Of a stretch of 64,000 bases of DNA, positions 17,276 to 25,319 are shown piece after piece. The position numbers were made by a program, and so were the translations under genes. Source of the DNA: an archaeon (GTDB lineage: Archaea > Thermoproteota > Nitrososphaeria > Nitrososphaerales > Gagatemarchaeaceae). The notes below the pieces were generated by a model, which saw only the letters and a program-made list of their open reading frames with translations, was not told where the DNA came from and did no database searches. Within the stretch, counting starts at the first letter, position 1. Each line of letters begins with the position of its first letter. The stretch spans positions 186,001 through 250,000 of the forward strand of contig JAKAOG010000001.1 in the NCBI GenBank assembly GCA_021823325.1, given 5' to 3'.

Positions 17276-17962
17276 ATGCCTGCCAAGGCCCAAGCCGAAA
17301 GGACTCGCTTCCTGGAGACTCTGGTTGAGTTGGTGAAGCACGGTGCTGCTGGCGCCTACGCCGACGTGTCCTCTTCCCGGCTCGGCGACGCCCTGGGGCT
17401 CACGCAGCAGGCAGCTTCCAGGAGGCTTGTCGAACTCGAAGACGCCGGCTATGTCGCGCGCGTGCATTCGGGACGCTCCCTCAAGGTCCGCATCACCCCG
17501 TCCGGGATGAAGGCGCTGTCGTCGTTCTACGGGGAGCTCAAGTCGGCTTTCGAGAGCCAGCCCACCCGGCTCACCTTCACAGGTACGGTCTTCAGCGGAA
17601 TGGGCAAAGGAAAGTATTACGTCGGCCTCCCTGAGTACCAGAGGAGGTTCAAGGCTGCCCTGGGGTACAAGCCTTTCCCCGGCACCCTCAACGTGAAGTT
17701 CGAAGACGAGAAGCAAGTCTCACAGCTTCGAACTCTCAGAGGGATGGGCGGAGTCAGGATCGGCGGATTCAGCGAGGGCGAGGAGACGTTCAGCGCACTG
17801 ACGTGCTTTGACGGGACCCTGGCCGACTTGAAGGTGACCCTCCTTCTCATCGACGTCACGCATTACAACGAGAGCGTGGCGGAGCTCATCTCCCCTGACT
17901 TCCTCAGAGGGAAGTTGAAGATCAGAGACGGAGACTCCATCACGTTCTTCATCGAAGCATGA
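17276..17962 (+). CDS. rbkR: RbkR: winged-helix regulator fused to CTP-dependent riboflavin kinase
   Basis: The first 85 or so residues form a MarR-like winged helix (SRLGDALGLTQQAASRRLVELEDAGYVARVHSG). The rest is the archaeal CTP-dependent riboflavin kinase domain: FTGTVFSGMGKGKYYVGLPEY, then PGTLNVKF and IRDGDSITF at the end. The family makes FMN using CTP and regulates riboflavin genes. Here it is divergent from an ECF transport operon, with an inverted repeat directly before the ATG. Length of 228 residues fits the two-domain form. Confidence 0.93.
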   Translation: MPAKAQAERTRFLETLVELVKHGAAGAYADVSSSRLGDALGLTQQAASRRLVELEDAGYVARVHSGRSLKVRITPSGMKALSSFYGELKSAFESQPTRLTFTGTVFSGMGKGKYYVGLPEYQRRFKAALGYKPFPGTLNVKFEDEKQVSQLRTLRGMGGVRIGGFSEGEETFSALTCFDGTLADLKVTLLLIDVTHYNESVAELISPDFLRGKLKIRDGDSITFFIEA

Positions 17963-18030
17963 CCGGGTGGTCCCTGCGCCGAACGAAGTCCGATTGGCTT
18001 ATCTAGAATCACCCGTCCGAGAGGGCCGAC

Positions 18031-18561
18031 ATGCCAAAGCAAGAGACCCTGATTCTCGTCGACGACGACGACAACCAGATAGGCACGGACACCAGGGAGA
18101 ACTGCCACGCGGGAAGGGGGAAAAGGCACAGGGCGTACACCGCCCTAATCTTCCATGACGGGAAGCTGCTCCTCCAGCGTAGAAGCTCGAAGAAGCTGCT
18201 CTGGCCGGGTGCTTGGGATGTTTCATTCACCAGCCACGTCTATCCTGGCGAGACATACCAGGGGGCCGCCTCGAGGAGAGCGGTCGAAGAGCTGAACGCG
18301 AAGGTCGGAGCGCTGACTGACGTCCATTCATTCGTCTATTTCGCCCCGCAAGGCGCGAACGCGGAGAACGAGTTTTGCCGCGTCCTGGTCGGGGACTTTG
18401 ATGGGAAGATCACACCCAACAGAGAAGAGATGATGGAGGTGAAGTGGGCTAAAGTCGGCGATGTCGCGTCCGACCTGAAGGCTCACCCAGACTCCTACAC
18501 GCCCTGGTTCATCCTCTCGTTCGAGGGGTTTCTGAAGAGCCCGGTCTCGAAGCGCTACTAG
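18031..18561 (+). CDS. IDI-like Nudix protein lacking the catalytic cysteine
   Basis: The 176-residue protein aligns with type I isopentenyl-diphosphate isomerases: KRHRAYTALIF, LLLQRRSSKKLLWPGAWD, YPGETYQGAASRRAVEEL (Nudix box) and ENEFCRVL. In type I IDI the segment after the tryptophan carries a catalytic cysteine (NSVCGHP in the bacterial enzyme). Here the matching stretch is SFTSHVYP, with Thr67 instead. The glutamates of ENE are kept. It may be an isomerase with altered chemistry or an IDI-like Nudix hydrolase such as the YfcD group. It converges on the DHH gene, overlapping by four bases. Confidence 0.75.
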   Translation: MPKQETLILVDDDDNQIGTDTRENCHAGRGKRHRAYTALIFHDGKLLLQRRSSKKLLWPGAWDVSFTSHVYPGETYQGAASRRAVEELNAKVGALTDVHSFVYFAPQGANAENEFCRVLVGDFDGKITPNREEMMEVKWAKVGDVASDLKAHPDSYTPWFILSFEGFLKSPVSKRY

Positions 18562-19565
18562 TCTAGCTTCTTCAGCGCGCCGACGAGTTCCCCCAGCCTG
18601 ACAAGGGTGGCTTCCATCGCTTCCTCTTCGCCGACGCCGGTTGAGAACGAGGCGGCTGTCGAATGTCCCCCGCCATGACCGCCGAGCTTTCGTGCCATCT
18701 CCTCCGCGACCTGTGTCCCGAGCTTTACCCCCGTCGTTTCAAGGAACCTTTGGGTCGCCCTGAGACTTACCCTCGTCTCGCCGTCAGACTCGCCTGATAC
18801 CACGGCGACGTCAGCGCCCAGATAGATCAAGGACCTGGCCACGTGGGCCTGGAACGACCCCACGAGCGTGGAAGCGACCAACCAGTCTCCCGCTTTGTAG
18901 ATCACCGTCCTCTGAGCACCTTTCAGCTTCGCCAGAACCTCCCCGTAATCTGGTTCGCTCCGCAGCTCTTTCCTTGCTGCCGGCAGGTCTGCCCCGAGGT
19001 CCAGCAGGGCGGCTGCGGCGCGGACCCCTCCCGGGCTCGCTATGGCGAGGTGAGAAGAGTCGAAAAGCAGTGCCTCGAGGAGCGCCTGGGAAGCCTGCGC
19101 GTCAGGGACCATCCCCTTCGCCCTGTAAAGCGCGTAGACCACTTCGGCGGCCGATGTCGCCGATTCGTCGACTATCGCTCTGTCGTATATCTTGACGTCC
19201 CTCATAGGGTGGTGGTCGACCAGGACCCTGAACCCTTCCGCCTTCTCAAGCCTCCCCTTCCACTCGTTGAGGAGCTCTATGTCACCGACATCTACCGCCA
19301 CGAAAAGGTCGTACTTCTCCCCGGTGTCCCCTTCACTCGTCTCTTGTGGGAACTTGGAGCTGAGCTTCTTGGTAAGCACCGTCATGCCGCCTGGGGTTAT
19401 CACGTCGACCTTGCATCCGGGAGCGAGACTCCTCAGAAGCTTGGAGACGGCATAAGCCGACAGATAGGTGTCGGCATCCGCGTTCCTGTGACAGATTACT
19501 GCGACCCTGCCAAGCTTCCGCGTCTCTATGAACGGGAATTCCTTCAGGTCTTTTTCAAAGGACAA
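18558..19565 (-). CDS. DHH-family phosphoesterase
   Basis: The 335-residue protein has the DHH motif set: CHRNADADTYLSAY (about 25-38), a metal-binding aspartate in AVDVGD, DHHPM (about 117-121) and the C-terminal DHHA1 motif GGHGGGHSTAAS (about 296-307). Members hydrolyse phosphodiesters such as nanoRNA or cyclic dinucleotides, or act as RecJ-like nucleases. It lies upstream-to-downstream next to prefoldin beta but is on the same strand at the end of the exosome superoperon. Exact substrate unknown. Confidence 0.85.
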   Translation of the reverse strand: MSFEKDLKEFPFIETRKLGRVAVICHRNADADTYLSAYAVSKLLRSLAPGCKVDVITPGGMTVLTKKLSSKFPQETSEGDTGEKYDLFVAVDVGDIELLNEWKGRLEKAEGFRVLVDHHPMRDVKIYDRAIVDESATSAAEVVYALYRAKGMVPDAQASQALLEALLFDSSHLAIASPGGVRAAAALLDLGADLPAARKELRSEPDYGEVLAKLKGAQRTVIYKAGDWLVASTLVGSFQAHVARSLIYLGADVAVVSGESDGETRVSLRATQRFLETTGVKLGTQVAEEMARKLGGHGGGHSTAASFSTGVGEEEAMEATLVRLGELVGALKKLD

Positions 19566-19578
19566 CGGTCGCCACGGG

Positions 19579-19965
19579 CTACGCGTCGCCTGGAGGCTGC
19601 ACCTGAGGCTGGGCCGGTCTGGCCTTCACCGACTCGTCGATCTTAGTCTGCAGGTCCTTCAGCGTCTCCTTGAACCTCGTCTCCTGCTTTGCCAGGACCA
19701 TCTTCCTGGTGTTTGCCAGTTCCTTCTTCTCCCCCAGCTCCTTGACTACGTCTTCCTTCTTCACCTTCACCAAGAGGTTCCCCGCGAACTTGTACACGGC
19801 TTCCGAATCAGAAGCCTTGCCGAGCTCTTCGAGCGCCTTCTCGGTCTCGCCGAGCTCCATCTCCACCTGCTGTTTCTGAGCGAGCACCGCCTGCAGGTTC
19901 TGCTGAGTCTGCTCGTATCTGGCGAGCTGTTCCCGGAGTATCGGAGGTAGCTCAGGCTGGCTCAT
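19579..19965 (-). CDS. pfdB: Prefoldin beta subunit
   Basis: The 128-residue protein is two long coiled-coil helices (about 8-45 and 75-112) joined by a short beta region, with the family pattern ALEELGKASDSEAVYKFAGNLLVKVKKEDVVKEL. Prefoldin delivers unfolded proteins to the thermosome. The Pro/Gln-rich tail (PAQPQVQPPGDA) is longer than usual. It lies in the conserved archaeal exosome superoperon, 23 bases after the small Pcc1-like gene. Confidence 0.93.
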   Translation of the reverse strand: MSQPELPPILREQLARYEQTQQNLQAVLAQKQQVEMELGETEKALEELGKASDSEAVYKFAGNLLVKVKKEDVVKELGEKKELANTRKMVLAKQETRFKETLKDLQTKIDESVKARPAQPQVQPPGDA

Positions 19966-19988
19966 TTTCGACTTCGCGACCTCGGTCT

Positions 19989-20186
19989 CTACTTAAAGCC
20001 TTTCGACGTCCACGTCATCTTACGAATCGTTTCCAGCAAGTCCCTCGCCTTTGCGTCGACTTCCGCCGGCAGCTCGCCTCCTATCCGCACTTCGCAGACC
20101 CCTTCCCTGAACTTGGTCGACGGGAAACCCTTCTTGATCTTCGCCGCGGTGTCCTCGTCTGCCCTGAAGGATATCTTCAGCGCCAC
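19989..20186 (-). CDS. Small Pcc1-like or DUF3194-like protein
   Basis: The short protein (65 residues from a GTG at 20186) has a beta-alpha-beta-beta-alpha pattern: ALKISFRADEDTAAKIKKGF, VCEVRIGGELP, then the helix AEVDAKARDLLETIRKM. This layout fits KEOPS Pcc1-like or DUF3194 proteins, which occur beside prefoldin beta in many archaea. I cannot separate the two. A longer form from 20237 would overlap L37Ae, so the GTG 13 bases after the L37Ae stop is preferred. Confidence 0.55.
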   Translation of the reverse strand: MALKISFRADEDTAAKIKKGFPSTKFREGVCEVRIGGELPAEVDAKARDLLETIRKMTWTSKGFK

Positions 20187-20199
20187 TGACTCGATGGGC

Positions 20200-20427
20200 C
20201 TATCTTGACTTCGCCTGGGCGAGGTCAAACGCTCCACCAGCGACGGTGTAGCCGCACGACTTGCACTTCCATATGCCGGATGACGTCCTGCTCAGCCTCT
20301 TGCTTGAACAAGATGGGCACTCTCTCGCCTGCTTCAGCGTCCTGAACACCCTGGCGTAGCGCTTCCTGAGGGTGCCGCCGTATTTGGCGCCCAGCCCCTT
20401 GATGTTCTCCCTCGCCTTTGGCGTTAC
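20200..20427 (-). CDS. rpl37ae: Ribosomal protein L37Ae (eL43) with apparent non-standard start
   Basis: The reading frame encodes a zinc-ribbon ribosomal protein: KGLGAKYGGTLRKRYARV, then CPSC...GIWKCKSCGYTVAGGA, which is the L37Ae signature with four cysteines. No ATG, GTG, TTG or CTG stands before KGLG in this frame. The frame runs back into rrp42 without one. The likely start is GTA at 20425-20427, where GTAACG overlaps the rrp42 stop TAA. One base change (GTG in place of GTA) would give the usual GTGA stop/start overlap. The gene lies between rrp42 and the Pcc1-like gene, as in other archaeal exosome operons. Confidence 0.9.
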   Translation of the reverse strand, partial: VTPKARENIKGLGAKYGGTLRKRYARVFRTLKQARECPSCSSKRLSRTSSGIWKCKSCGYTVAGGAFDLAQAKSR

Positions 20428-21236
20428 TTCGTCGCCTCGATTATCTTGGCGCGTATCGCCTTGCCGACCCTGATCGAGGTGTCGGCGGCCTGCAGGACCT
20501 GGGCCGGGGTGATGGTGCTCGCTTCGCCCTTCTGGCTAGCGCAGACGTTCCCCCCGTCCTCGGTGGTTATGGTTATCCTCATGTCCATGGAGGCTTCCTC
20601 CTCTGCGCCCGGATCGACGACGACCTTGTCGCCTATCCTAGCGAACGTAAGGGAGACAGGAGTCTTCTCGACCGGGACTTGTATCAGCTCGTTGGTCGCC
20701 TCGGCTTTCTCGTCCTTGATGACATACTTCTTCATCTTGGCGGTCCTGAGCGCGGCGACTACGGCATAGCTCGTGGCGTCGAATAGGTTCCCGTCGACGT
20801 TCATGACGTTGCAGTCGACGAAAATCGCTATGACCGACTTGCCTGAAACAAGGTTGAGCTTCCCGAGGTCGACCATCTTGGACTCGCGAATGCCCCTGTC
20901 CACCACCCTCGCCAGCTCGATTGCGTCCTCGCTTGGAGGTCCCGCCTCAGCGTAAGGTGACGACAACGGCAGTATCTCCGCGTTGACCATCAGTATCCCT
21001 TTGTCGGGGGTGTCGGGGAATGGGGTTCCCGTAGCTATCTTTACGCCAGCTATCACCTGGGTGTTCCCGAGGAACACTCTCGCCGAACCGTTCGCCTTCG
21101 GGATGACACCTGTCTCGATCTTCAGCTCACGGTGCTGGTCCAGCGACCTTCCGTCGACGCGTTTCCCGCTTGCGAGCAGCTGCACCATCTGCGCCTTGCG
21201 GATGGTCTCTACGACGTAATTCTTCTTCATCGACAT
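20424..21236 (-). CDS. rrp42: Exosome core subunit Rrp42
   Basis: The 270-residue RNase PH-fold protein is the non-catalytic partner of Rrp41 in the hexameric archaeal exosome ring. Family segments are seen: RVDGRSLDQHRELKIETGVI, GSARVFLGNTQVIAGVK, NAEILPLSSPYAE and VSGKSVIAIFVDCNVMNVDGNLFDA. The Rrp41-type catalytic aspartates are not in the same context. It starts one base after the rrp41 stop region and its stop overlaps the L37Ae start. Confidence 0.95.
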   Translation of the reverse strand: MSMKKNYVVETIRKAQMVQLLASGKRVDGRSLDQHRELKIETGVIPKANGSARVFLGNTQVIAGVKIATGTPFPDTPDKGILMVNAEILPLSSPYAEAGPPSEDAIELARVVDRGIRESKMVDLGKLNLVSGKSVIAIFVDCNVMNVDGNLFDATSYAVVAALRTAKMKKYVIKDEKAEATNELIQVPVEKTPVSLTFARIGDKVVVDPGAEEEASMDMRITITTEDGGNVCASQKGEASTITPAQVLQAADTSIRVGKAIRAKIIEATK

Positions 21237-22007
21237 CTACTCTGCAACCTCCTCTACTTGGGTGGTCTTCGCTTCGCCTCCGAAGAACCTGGTGTTCAGC
21301 GCCGCCCTCTGCAACGCGTTTACCTGCTTCCCCTTCGCTATCGCGAGTTCGAACGCCTTCTGGAACTGCTCCCTCGAGTAGATTCCGTCGACCTGCAGCA
21401 GGCTCACCAGCCCAAGGTTCGGCATGATCGCTACTGGCATGTCGCCGCTCCCTTCCTTGTCTTCGGTGTCGTCAAGGTCGGCCACCACTTGGTTGTTGAT
21501 GATGCCGCACGAACACCCGACCACCAGGTCCCTCATGTTGATTCCCGCGTCCGCGAGAGCCAGGGAGGCAGCCGTGATGCCTGCTACCCTTGACCCACCG
21601 TCCGACTGCAAGACCTCCACCCAGACTTCGATTGCGGTCCTAGGGTAGTCTTCTACGATGACAGCAGGCACAAGCGCCTCTCGTATCACCTTGGAAATCT
21701 CGATCTCTCTCCTTGAGGGCGCCGGATTCTTCCTCTCATCCACGGAGAAGGGGGCCATGTGGTACCTGCACCTCAAGAGGGCCCTGTCCGGGAGGACCTG
21801 GTGCTTCGGGTGAACTTCCTTCGGGCCGTAGACCGCGGCCATTATCTTGTTCTTCCCCCACTCAATGTAAGCCGAGCCGTCCGCGTTCTTCATGAGCCCT
21901 ACCTGGATGCTGATCGGCCTAAGCTCGTCCCACTTGCGGCCGTCGAGCCTCTTACCAGACTCGTCGATCAGCTTGGTCTTCCCTTCACCCACTTCCTGTC
22001 CCTCCAA
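21237..22007 (-). CDS. rrp41: Exosome catalytic subunit Rrp41
   Basis: This 256-residue RNase PH-fold subunit degrades RNA phosphorolytically. It shows RLDGRKWDELRPISIQVG, GSAYIEWGKNKIMAAVYGP, LLRCRYHMAPFSVDERKNP and the active-site stretch LQSDGGSRVAGITAASLALADAGI, followed by a strand with DLDDTEDKEGSGDMPVAIMP. Its 5' end overlaps rrp4 by 23 bases. Translational coupling with Rrp4 and Rrp42 fits assembly of one complex. Confidence 0.96.
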   Translation of the reverse strand: MEGQEVGEGKTKLIDESGKRLDGRKWDELRPISIQVGLMKNADGSAYIEWGKNKIMAAVYGPKEVHPKHQVLPDRALLRCRYHMAPFSVDERKNPAPSRREIEISKVIREALVPAVIVEDYPRTAIEVWVEVLQSDGGSRVAGITAASLALADAGINMRDLVVGCSCGIINNQVVADLDDTEDKEGSGDMPVAIMPNLGLVSLLQVDGIYSREQFQKAFELAIAKGKQVNALQRAALNTRFFGGEAKTTQVEEVAE

Positions 22008-22665
22008 CCAGCGCTTCCACGCGCGTCATAAGGTCAGGCGCCTGCGTCTCTTCTTCTATCATCTTGATGGCGTTCGCCGACTTCGATATCCCCTCGGGAC
22101 TGCCATTGATGACGACCACACCGTTCTGGCCCACCCTGATGTCACATCCTGTCTTCTCACTGATCAAGTTGATCATCGCACCTCTTTTCCCGATTAATCG
22201 GGGCACCTTTGTTGGCGATATCTTAACGATTTCCCCCGAGTCGACCCTTCCATAGCCTTCCCCCCTGATGCTCAGCTGGGGGTCCCTGGACCTCTCATAA
22301 GATTCGATTCTGCACCCTATGATGTCGCCCACCGCGAACTTGCTCGACAGGTCGTGGGTCGAAGGGGAGAACTCCCTCCCGAACACGAACGAGGCGGGGA
22401 GGAATCCGTCGAAGCAGGAGTTGATGTCTATGACCCACCCGAAACCGTTGATGTCCACCACCTTCCCGATGACTTCGTCTTCCGCCCTCGGGAGGTACGG
22501 ACCTGTGAGGGGGTTAAGCTTGACCCCGTCTCCCCCCACTTCGGCCAGCCCCACTCTCAGGGCGACGTACTCGTCTCCGCGCTTCTCGATGTAAGGGCCA
22601 TACCTATGGTTCCCCTTCGCAATCACGTCCCCCGGTATCACCTGCTTCCTTTCTATCATTGGCAA
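21985..22665 (-). CDS. rrp4: Exosome RNA-binding cap subunit Rrp4
   Basis: The 226-residue protein has an N-terminal domain (VIPGDVIAKGNHRYGPYIEK), an S1 domain (VIGKVVDINGFGWVIDINSCFDGFLPAS) and a KH domain (VPRLIGKRGAMINLISEKTGCDIRVGQNGVVVINGS). This is the Rrp4 cap architecture that binds RNA and feeds the exosome ring. It overlaps rrp41 and follows the SBDS gene by two bases. Confidence 0.96.
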   Translation of the reverse strand: MPMIERKQVIPGDVIAKGNHRYGPYIEKRGDEYVALRVGLAEVGGDGVKLNPLTGPYLPRAEDEVIGKVVDINGFGWVIDINSCFDGFLPASFVFGREFSPSTHDLSSKFAVGDIIGCRIESYERSRDPQLSIRGEGYGRVDSGEIVKISPTKVPRLIGKRGAMINLISEKTGCDIRVGQNGVVVINGSPEGISKSANAIKMIEEETQAPDLMTRVEALVGGTGSG

Positions 22666-22667
22666 TT

Positions 22668-23408
22668 CTATTTCACCACTGTGACCTGAGCGGCCCCTCT
22701 CGTCGTTGAGCCGAGTCGGTCCAGCAGGCCGGGCTGTCCGCCAGCCGGTATTTCTACTATTGCGGAGAGCGTCCCGTCAGCCAGCCAGTCCTCCTTCACT
22801 ATCTGGCCGAAGTTCTTCAGCACGCCTATCGTCTGACCCGTGTACTGCGCAGAGACCTTTACCTGCAGTCTGATCCTTTCTGACTTCATGGGGAGTATGA
22901 TCCTCAGCGCCTCCACCACGGTCTTCATCTGTTCGTTCGAGTCCTGGAACGGGTCCACGGACACCCTCGCCTCCTGCATCGCCTGGTCTATCCTGAGCGG
23001 CGGGTGGGGCAGAAGGGTCCTCGGGTCTACGAAATTCTTGGAGATCGCGGCTATTATCGCCTTCCTCTTCTCATCGGTGAGCTTCTTCCTTTGTTCCTGC
23101 GTGAGGTTCAGCTCGCCCTTCTTCAGTATCTCCAGGGCGGCTTTCGCGTGGTCGTCGGTCCCGAAGTGCAACTTCAGCTTCTCGCTGCTGGCCCTGAGGC
23201 CTTTCCTCGAGTCCGAAAACACTTCGTCGACTGCGATGACGGCTGATGGTTCAACGTTCCTTCCCTGCTTGTACGCCAGAGCGGAGTCAGGGTTGACAAG
23301 TATCTCGAAGTGCTCTCCTGAAATCGCAAGCTTCACAGTCGTGAACTTCGAAGACTCATGGGTCCTGGGCTTAAAATCGCCGCCCCCGTGTCCGAATGAC
23401 CCGCTCAT
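22668..23408 (-). CDS. sbds: SBDS ribosome maturation protein
   Basis: The 246-residue protein is the archaeal Shwachman-Bodian-Diamond protein, which acts in large-subunit maturation by releasing anti-association factor aIF6. It shows the N-terminal FYSH-like domain (SKFTTVKLAISGEHFEILVNPDSALAYKQG) and LTQEQRKKLTDEKRKAIIAAISKNFVDPRTLLPHPP. I chose the ATG at 23408 (MSGSFGHG); a longer frame to 23510 would run into psmA. Confidence 0.95.
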   Translation of the reverse strand: MSGSFGHGGGDFKPRTHESSKFTTVKLAISGEHFEILVNPDSALAYKQGRNVEPSAVIAVDEVFSDSRKGLRASSEKLKLHFGTDDHAKAALEILKKGELNLTQEQRKKLTDEKRKAIIAAISKNFVDPRTLLPHPPLRIDQAMQEARVSVDPFQDSNEQMKTVVEALRIILPMKSERIRLQVKVSAQYTGQTIGVLKNFGQIVKEDWLADGTLSAIVEIPAGGQPGLLDRLGSTTRGAAQVTVVK

Positions 23409-23422
23409 GCGAGCTTTCGCTT

Positions 23423-24169
23423 CTAGGAGCTCTTGGCCGGCGGTTTGTCGGTCTTGGTCTTGGCACCGGACGCGCCCTTGCTTATCTCTTGGTCTGCCAG
23501 GCGCCTCCACTTCTTTGTCTCGGCTTCAACCACCGCGACCTTGATGTGGGCGGTCCCGGTCTTGTCCTCGCTGACCAGATAGATGCATTCGATGGCAAGC
23601 GTGACGGCGTCATTCAGGCTGAGGTCTGCTGAGTAGTTCTTCTCCAGGTAGTCGTTGACCTGGTCGCTCCCTTGCCCTATCGCGATCGCATGGAAGCCAG
23701 AGTATGTCCCTGTCGGGTCCGCCAGGTACACCACAGGACCTGCGTCGTCTACTCCTGCTATGATGAGGGACACTCCGAAGGGCCTTACGCCTGCATACTG
23801 GGTGTATTGCTGGTTCATGTCGGCGATGCGCTTCGCGATGGCTTCGACGTCGACCGGCTCGTCGTAGATGAGCCTGTTGCTCTGCGCCAGCACTCTGGCG
23901 CTGTCGACCTGAATTCTCGCGTCTGGGATGTACCCAGCGCCGACCGCTCCAACGTGGTCGTCTATCTGGAACATCTTGACGACCGACTCGGTGCTCTGGA
24001 GCTTCTTCTGCTTCTCCTCCACGGCCAATACCACTCCTTCGTTGGTCCTTATGCCGACCGCAAGGTTCCCCCTTCTCACTGTCTCAAGGGCGTACTCAAC
24101 CTGATACAACCTGCCGTCGGGCGAAAATATGGTGATCGCCCTGTCGTATCCTGCCGAAGGTGCAAACAT
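23423..24169 (-). CDS. psmA: Proteasome alpha subunit
   Basis: The 248-residue protein begins with the alpha-subunit signature YDRAITIFSPDGRLYQVEYALE, then RRGNLAVGIRTNEGVVLAVEEK and the Ntn fold segments VGAVGAGYIPDARIQVDSAR. It has no N-terminal threonine, as expected for alpha subunits forming the 20S gate. A Lys/Ala-rich tail follows. It is the first gene of the leftward superoperon with SBDS and the exosome. Confidence 0.96.
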   Translation of the reverse strand: MFAPSAGYDRAITIFSPDGRLYQVEYALETVRRGNLAVGIRTNEGVVLAVEEKQKKLQSTESVVKMFQIDDHVGAVGAGYIPDARIQVDSARVLAQSNRLIYDEPVDVEAIAKRIADMNQQYTQYAGVRPFGVSLIIAGVDDAGPVVYLADPTGTYSGFHAIAIGQGSDQVNDYLEKNYSADLSLNDAVTLAIECIYLVSEDKTGTAHIKVAVVEAETKKWRRLADQEISKGASGAKTKTDKPPAKSS

Positions 24170-24281
24170 TTTCTTTGCCTTGCTCCTTTTTCGCCAACGA
24201 ATTCCTTAGGCATTTAAACTGTTCTGACGGTCAGCGACTCTCCGCGAAAGTTCTTATCACGAAAGCGAAGGCGATTCGCCA

Positions 24282-24869
24282 TTGCCCAAGGTCTTGGTGG
24301 TGAACAACTACCCGACGCAGGAGCGGGTCACCCGGCTCGAGGGTTCCATCGAAGGAAACGGAGCTGCAGTGAAGTCGATGGACTGGTCAGAGGTCTCTGC
24401 TTCGAAGTTCGACTCGTTTGACGGCGTCGCGCTGAGCGGCTCTCCTGACATGATGACTGAAGAGAAGACCCGGTCCAAATTCGCCAAAGAGTCCCAGGCG
24501 ATACTGGACGCTCACGTCCCCATCCTCGGGGTCTGCTTCGGCCACCAGCTGATGGCCCACGCTTTCGGCGCTCCTGTCGTGAGGGACAAACGGCACGTCC
24601 AGGAGATGGTCAAGACCAGCGTCCTCGGGGAGGACCCGCTTTTCGAAGACCTGCCCAAGTCCCTGACCCTGTTGGAGTCAAGGTATGAAGTGGTGGGGGC
24701 CATCCCTGAAGGGTTCTCGCTGCTTGCCAGGAGCGCTACTACAGAGATAGCCGCCATGAAGCACGGAAACCGTCCACTCTATGGTGTCCAGTTCCACCCC
24801 GAGAGGTTCACCATCGCGAACCCAGAAGGGAACAAGATCATCGGCAACTTCGTCAGTCTGCTGAGGTAG
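24282..24869 (+). CDS. Class I glutamine amidotransferase (GMP synthase GATase-like)
   Basis: The 195-residue single-domain protein has the nucleophile motif ILGVCFGHQLMAHAFG (cysteine about residue 85) and the catalytic FHPE near the end (about 170-173). This matches the archaeal GuaA amidotransferase subunit and related GATase proteins. It starts with TTG at 24282 soon after TATA-like AAAGTTCTTATCA. The second GMP synthase subunit is not nearby, so GuaA identity is not certain. The JAMM protein gene follows seven bases later. Confidence 0.8.
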   Translation: MPKVLVVNNYPTQERVTRLEGSIEGNGAAVKSMDWSEVSASKFDSFDGVALSGSPDMMTEEKTRSKFAKESQAILDAHVPILGVCFGHQLMAHAFGAPVVRDKRHVQEMVKTSVLGEDPLFEDLPKSLTLLESRYEVVGAIPEGFSLLARSATTEIAAMKHGNRPLYGVQFHPERFTIANPEGNKIIGNFVSLLR

Positions 24870-24876
24870 ATGTCTC

Positions 24877-25260
24877 ATGCCGGTCCAGAAAGTGATATTC
24901 CACAAGCAAGTCGTGGACAGCCTGTTCAGCTACTCCGCTATGGCCTACCCCAACGAGGGGATCCTCCTCATGAGAGGGAAGTCGAAGAAGGGAGTGGTCG
25001 AGGTCACCGGAGTGGTCATCCCGCCGCTCGCCAGCCACGGGGCTGCCTTCTCGTCATTCAGCTGGTGGATGCTCCCGGTCGACTTCTCGTACGTGGGGGT
25101 GGCGCACTCCCATCCATCGGGGAACAACAGCCCCTCCCACCAAGACCTCCTTCATGCGACAGGGAGGCTCATGGTCATCATGGGGTACCCGTACGCCACG
25201 GTTGACAACCTGGGGGTCTACGATCACAACGGGAACAGGATACCCTTCGAAGTGAAGTGA
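24877..25260 (+). CDS. JAMM/MPN+ metalloprotease
   Basis: This 127-residue protein is a minimal JAMM domain. The metal and catalytic residues are in place: Glu27 in YPNEGILL, His77 and His79 in AHSHP, Ser87 and Asp90 in SPSHQD. Archaeal JAMM proteins can remove ubiquitin-like SAMP modifiers. No SAMP or E1-like gene is in the window, so that role is by family. It follows the amidotransferase gene closely and is probably cotranscribed with it. Confidence 0.87.
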   Translation: MPVQKVIFHKQVVDSLFSYSAMAYPNEGILLMRGKSKKGVVEVTGVVIPPLASHGAAFSSFSWWMLPVDFSYVGVAHSHPSGNNSPSHQDLLHATGRLMVIMGYPYATVDNLGVYDHNGNRIPFEVK

Positions 25261-25287
25261 AAGGCCCGTTTCACATGAGACGTTAAG

Positions 25288-25294
25288 GCTTATA
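25288..25294 (+). promoter_or_regulatory. TATA box for the 59-residue gene
   Basis: CTTATAT at 25288-25294 lies 26-32 bases upstream of the ATG at 25320, the spacing expected of a leaderless archaeal transcript. Confidence 0.6.
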
Positions 25295-25319
25295 TCGTCT
25301 CACTGAGTGGTCTTGTCTC

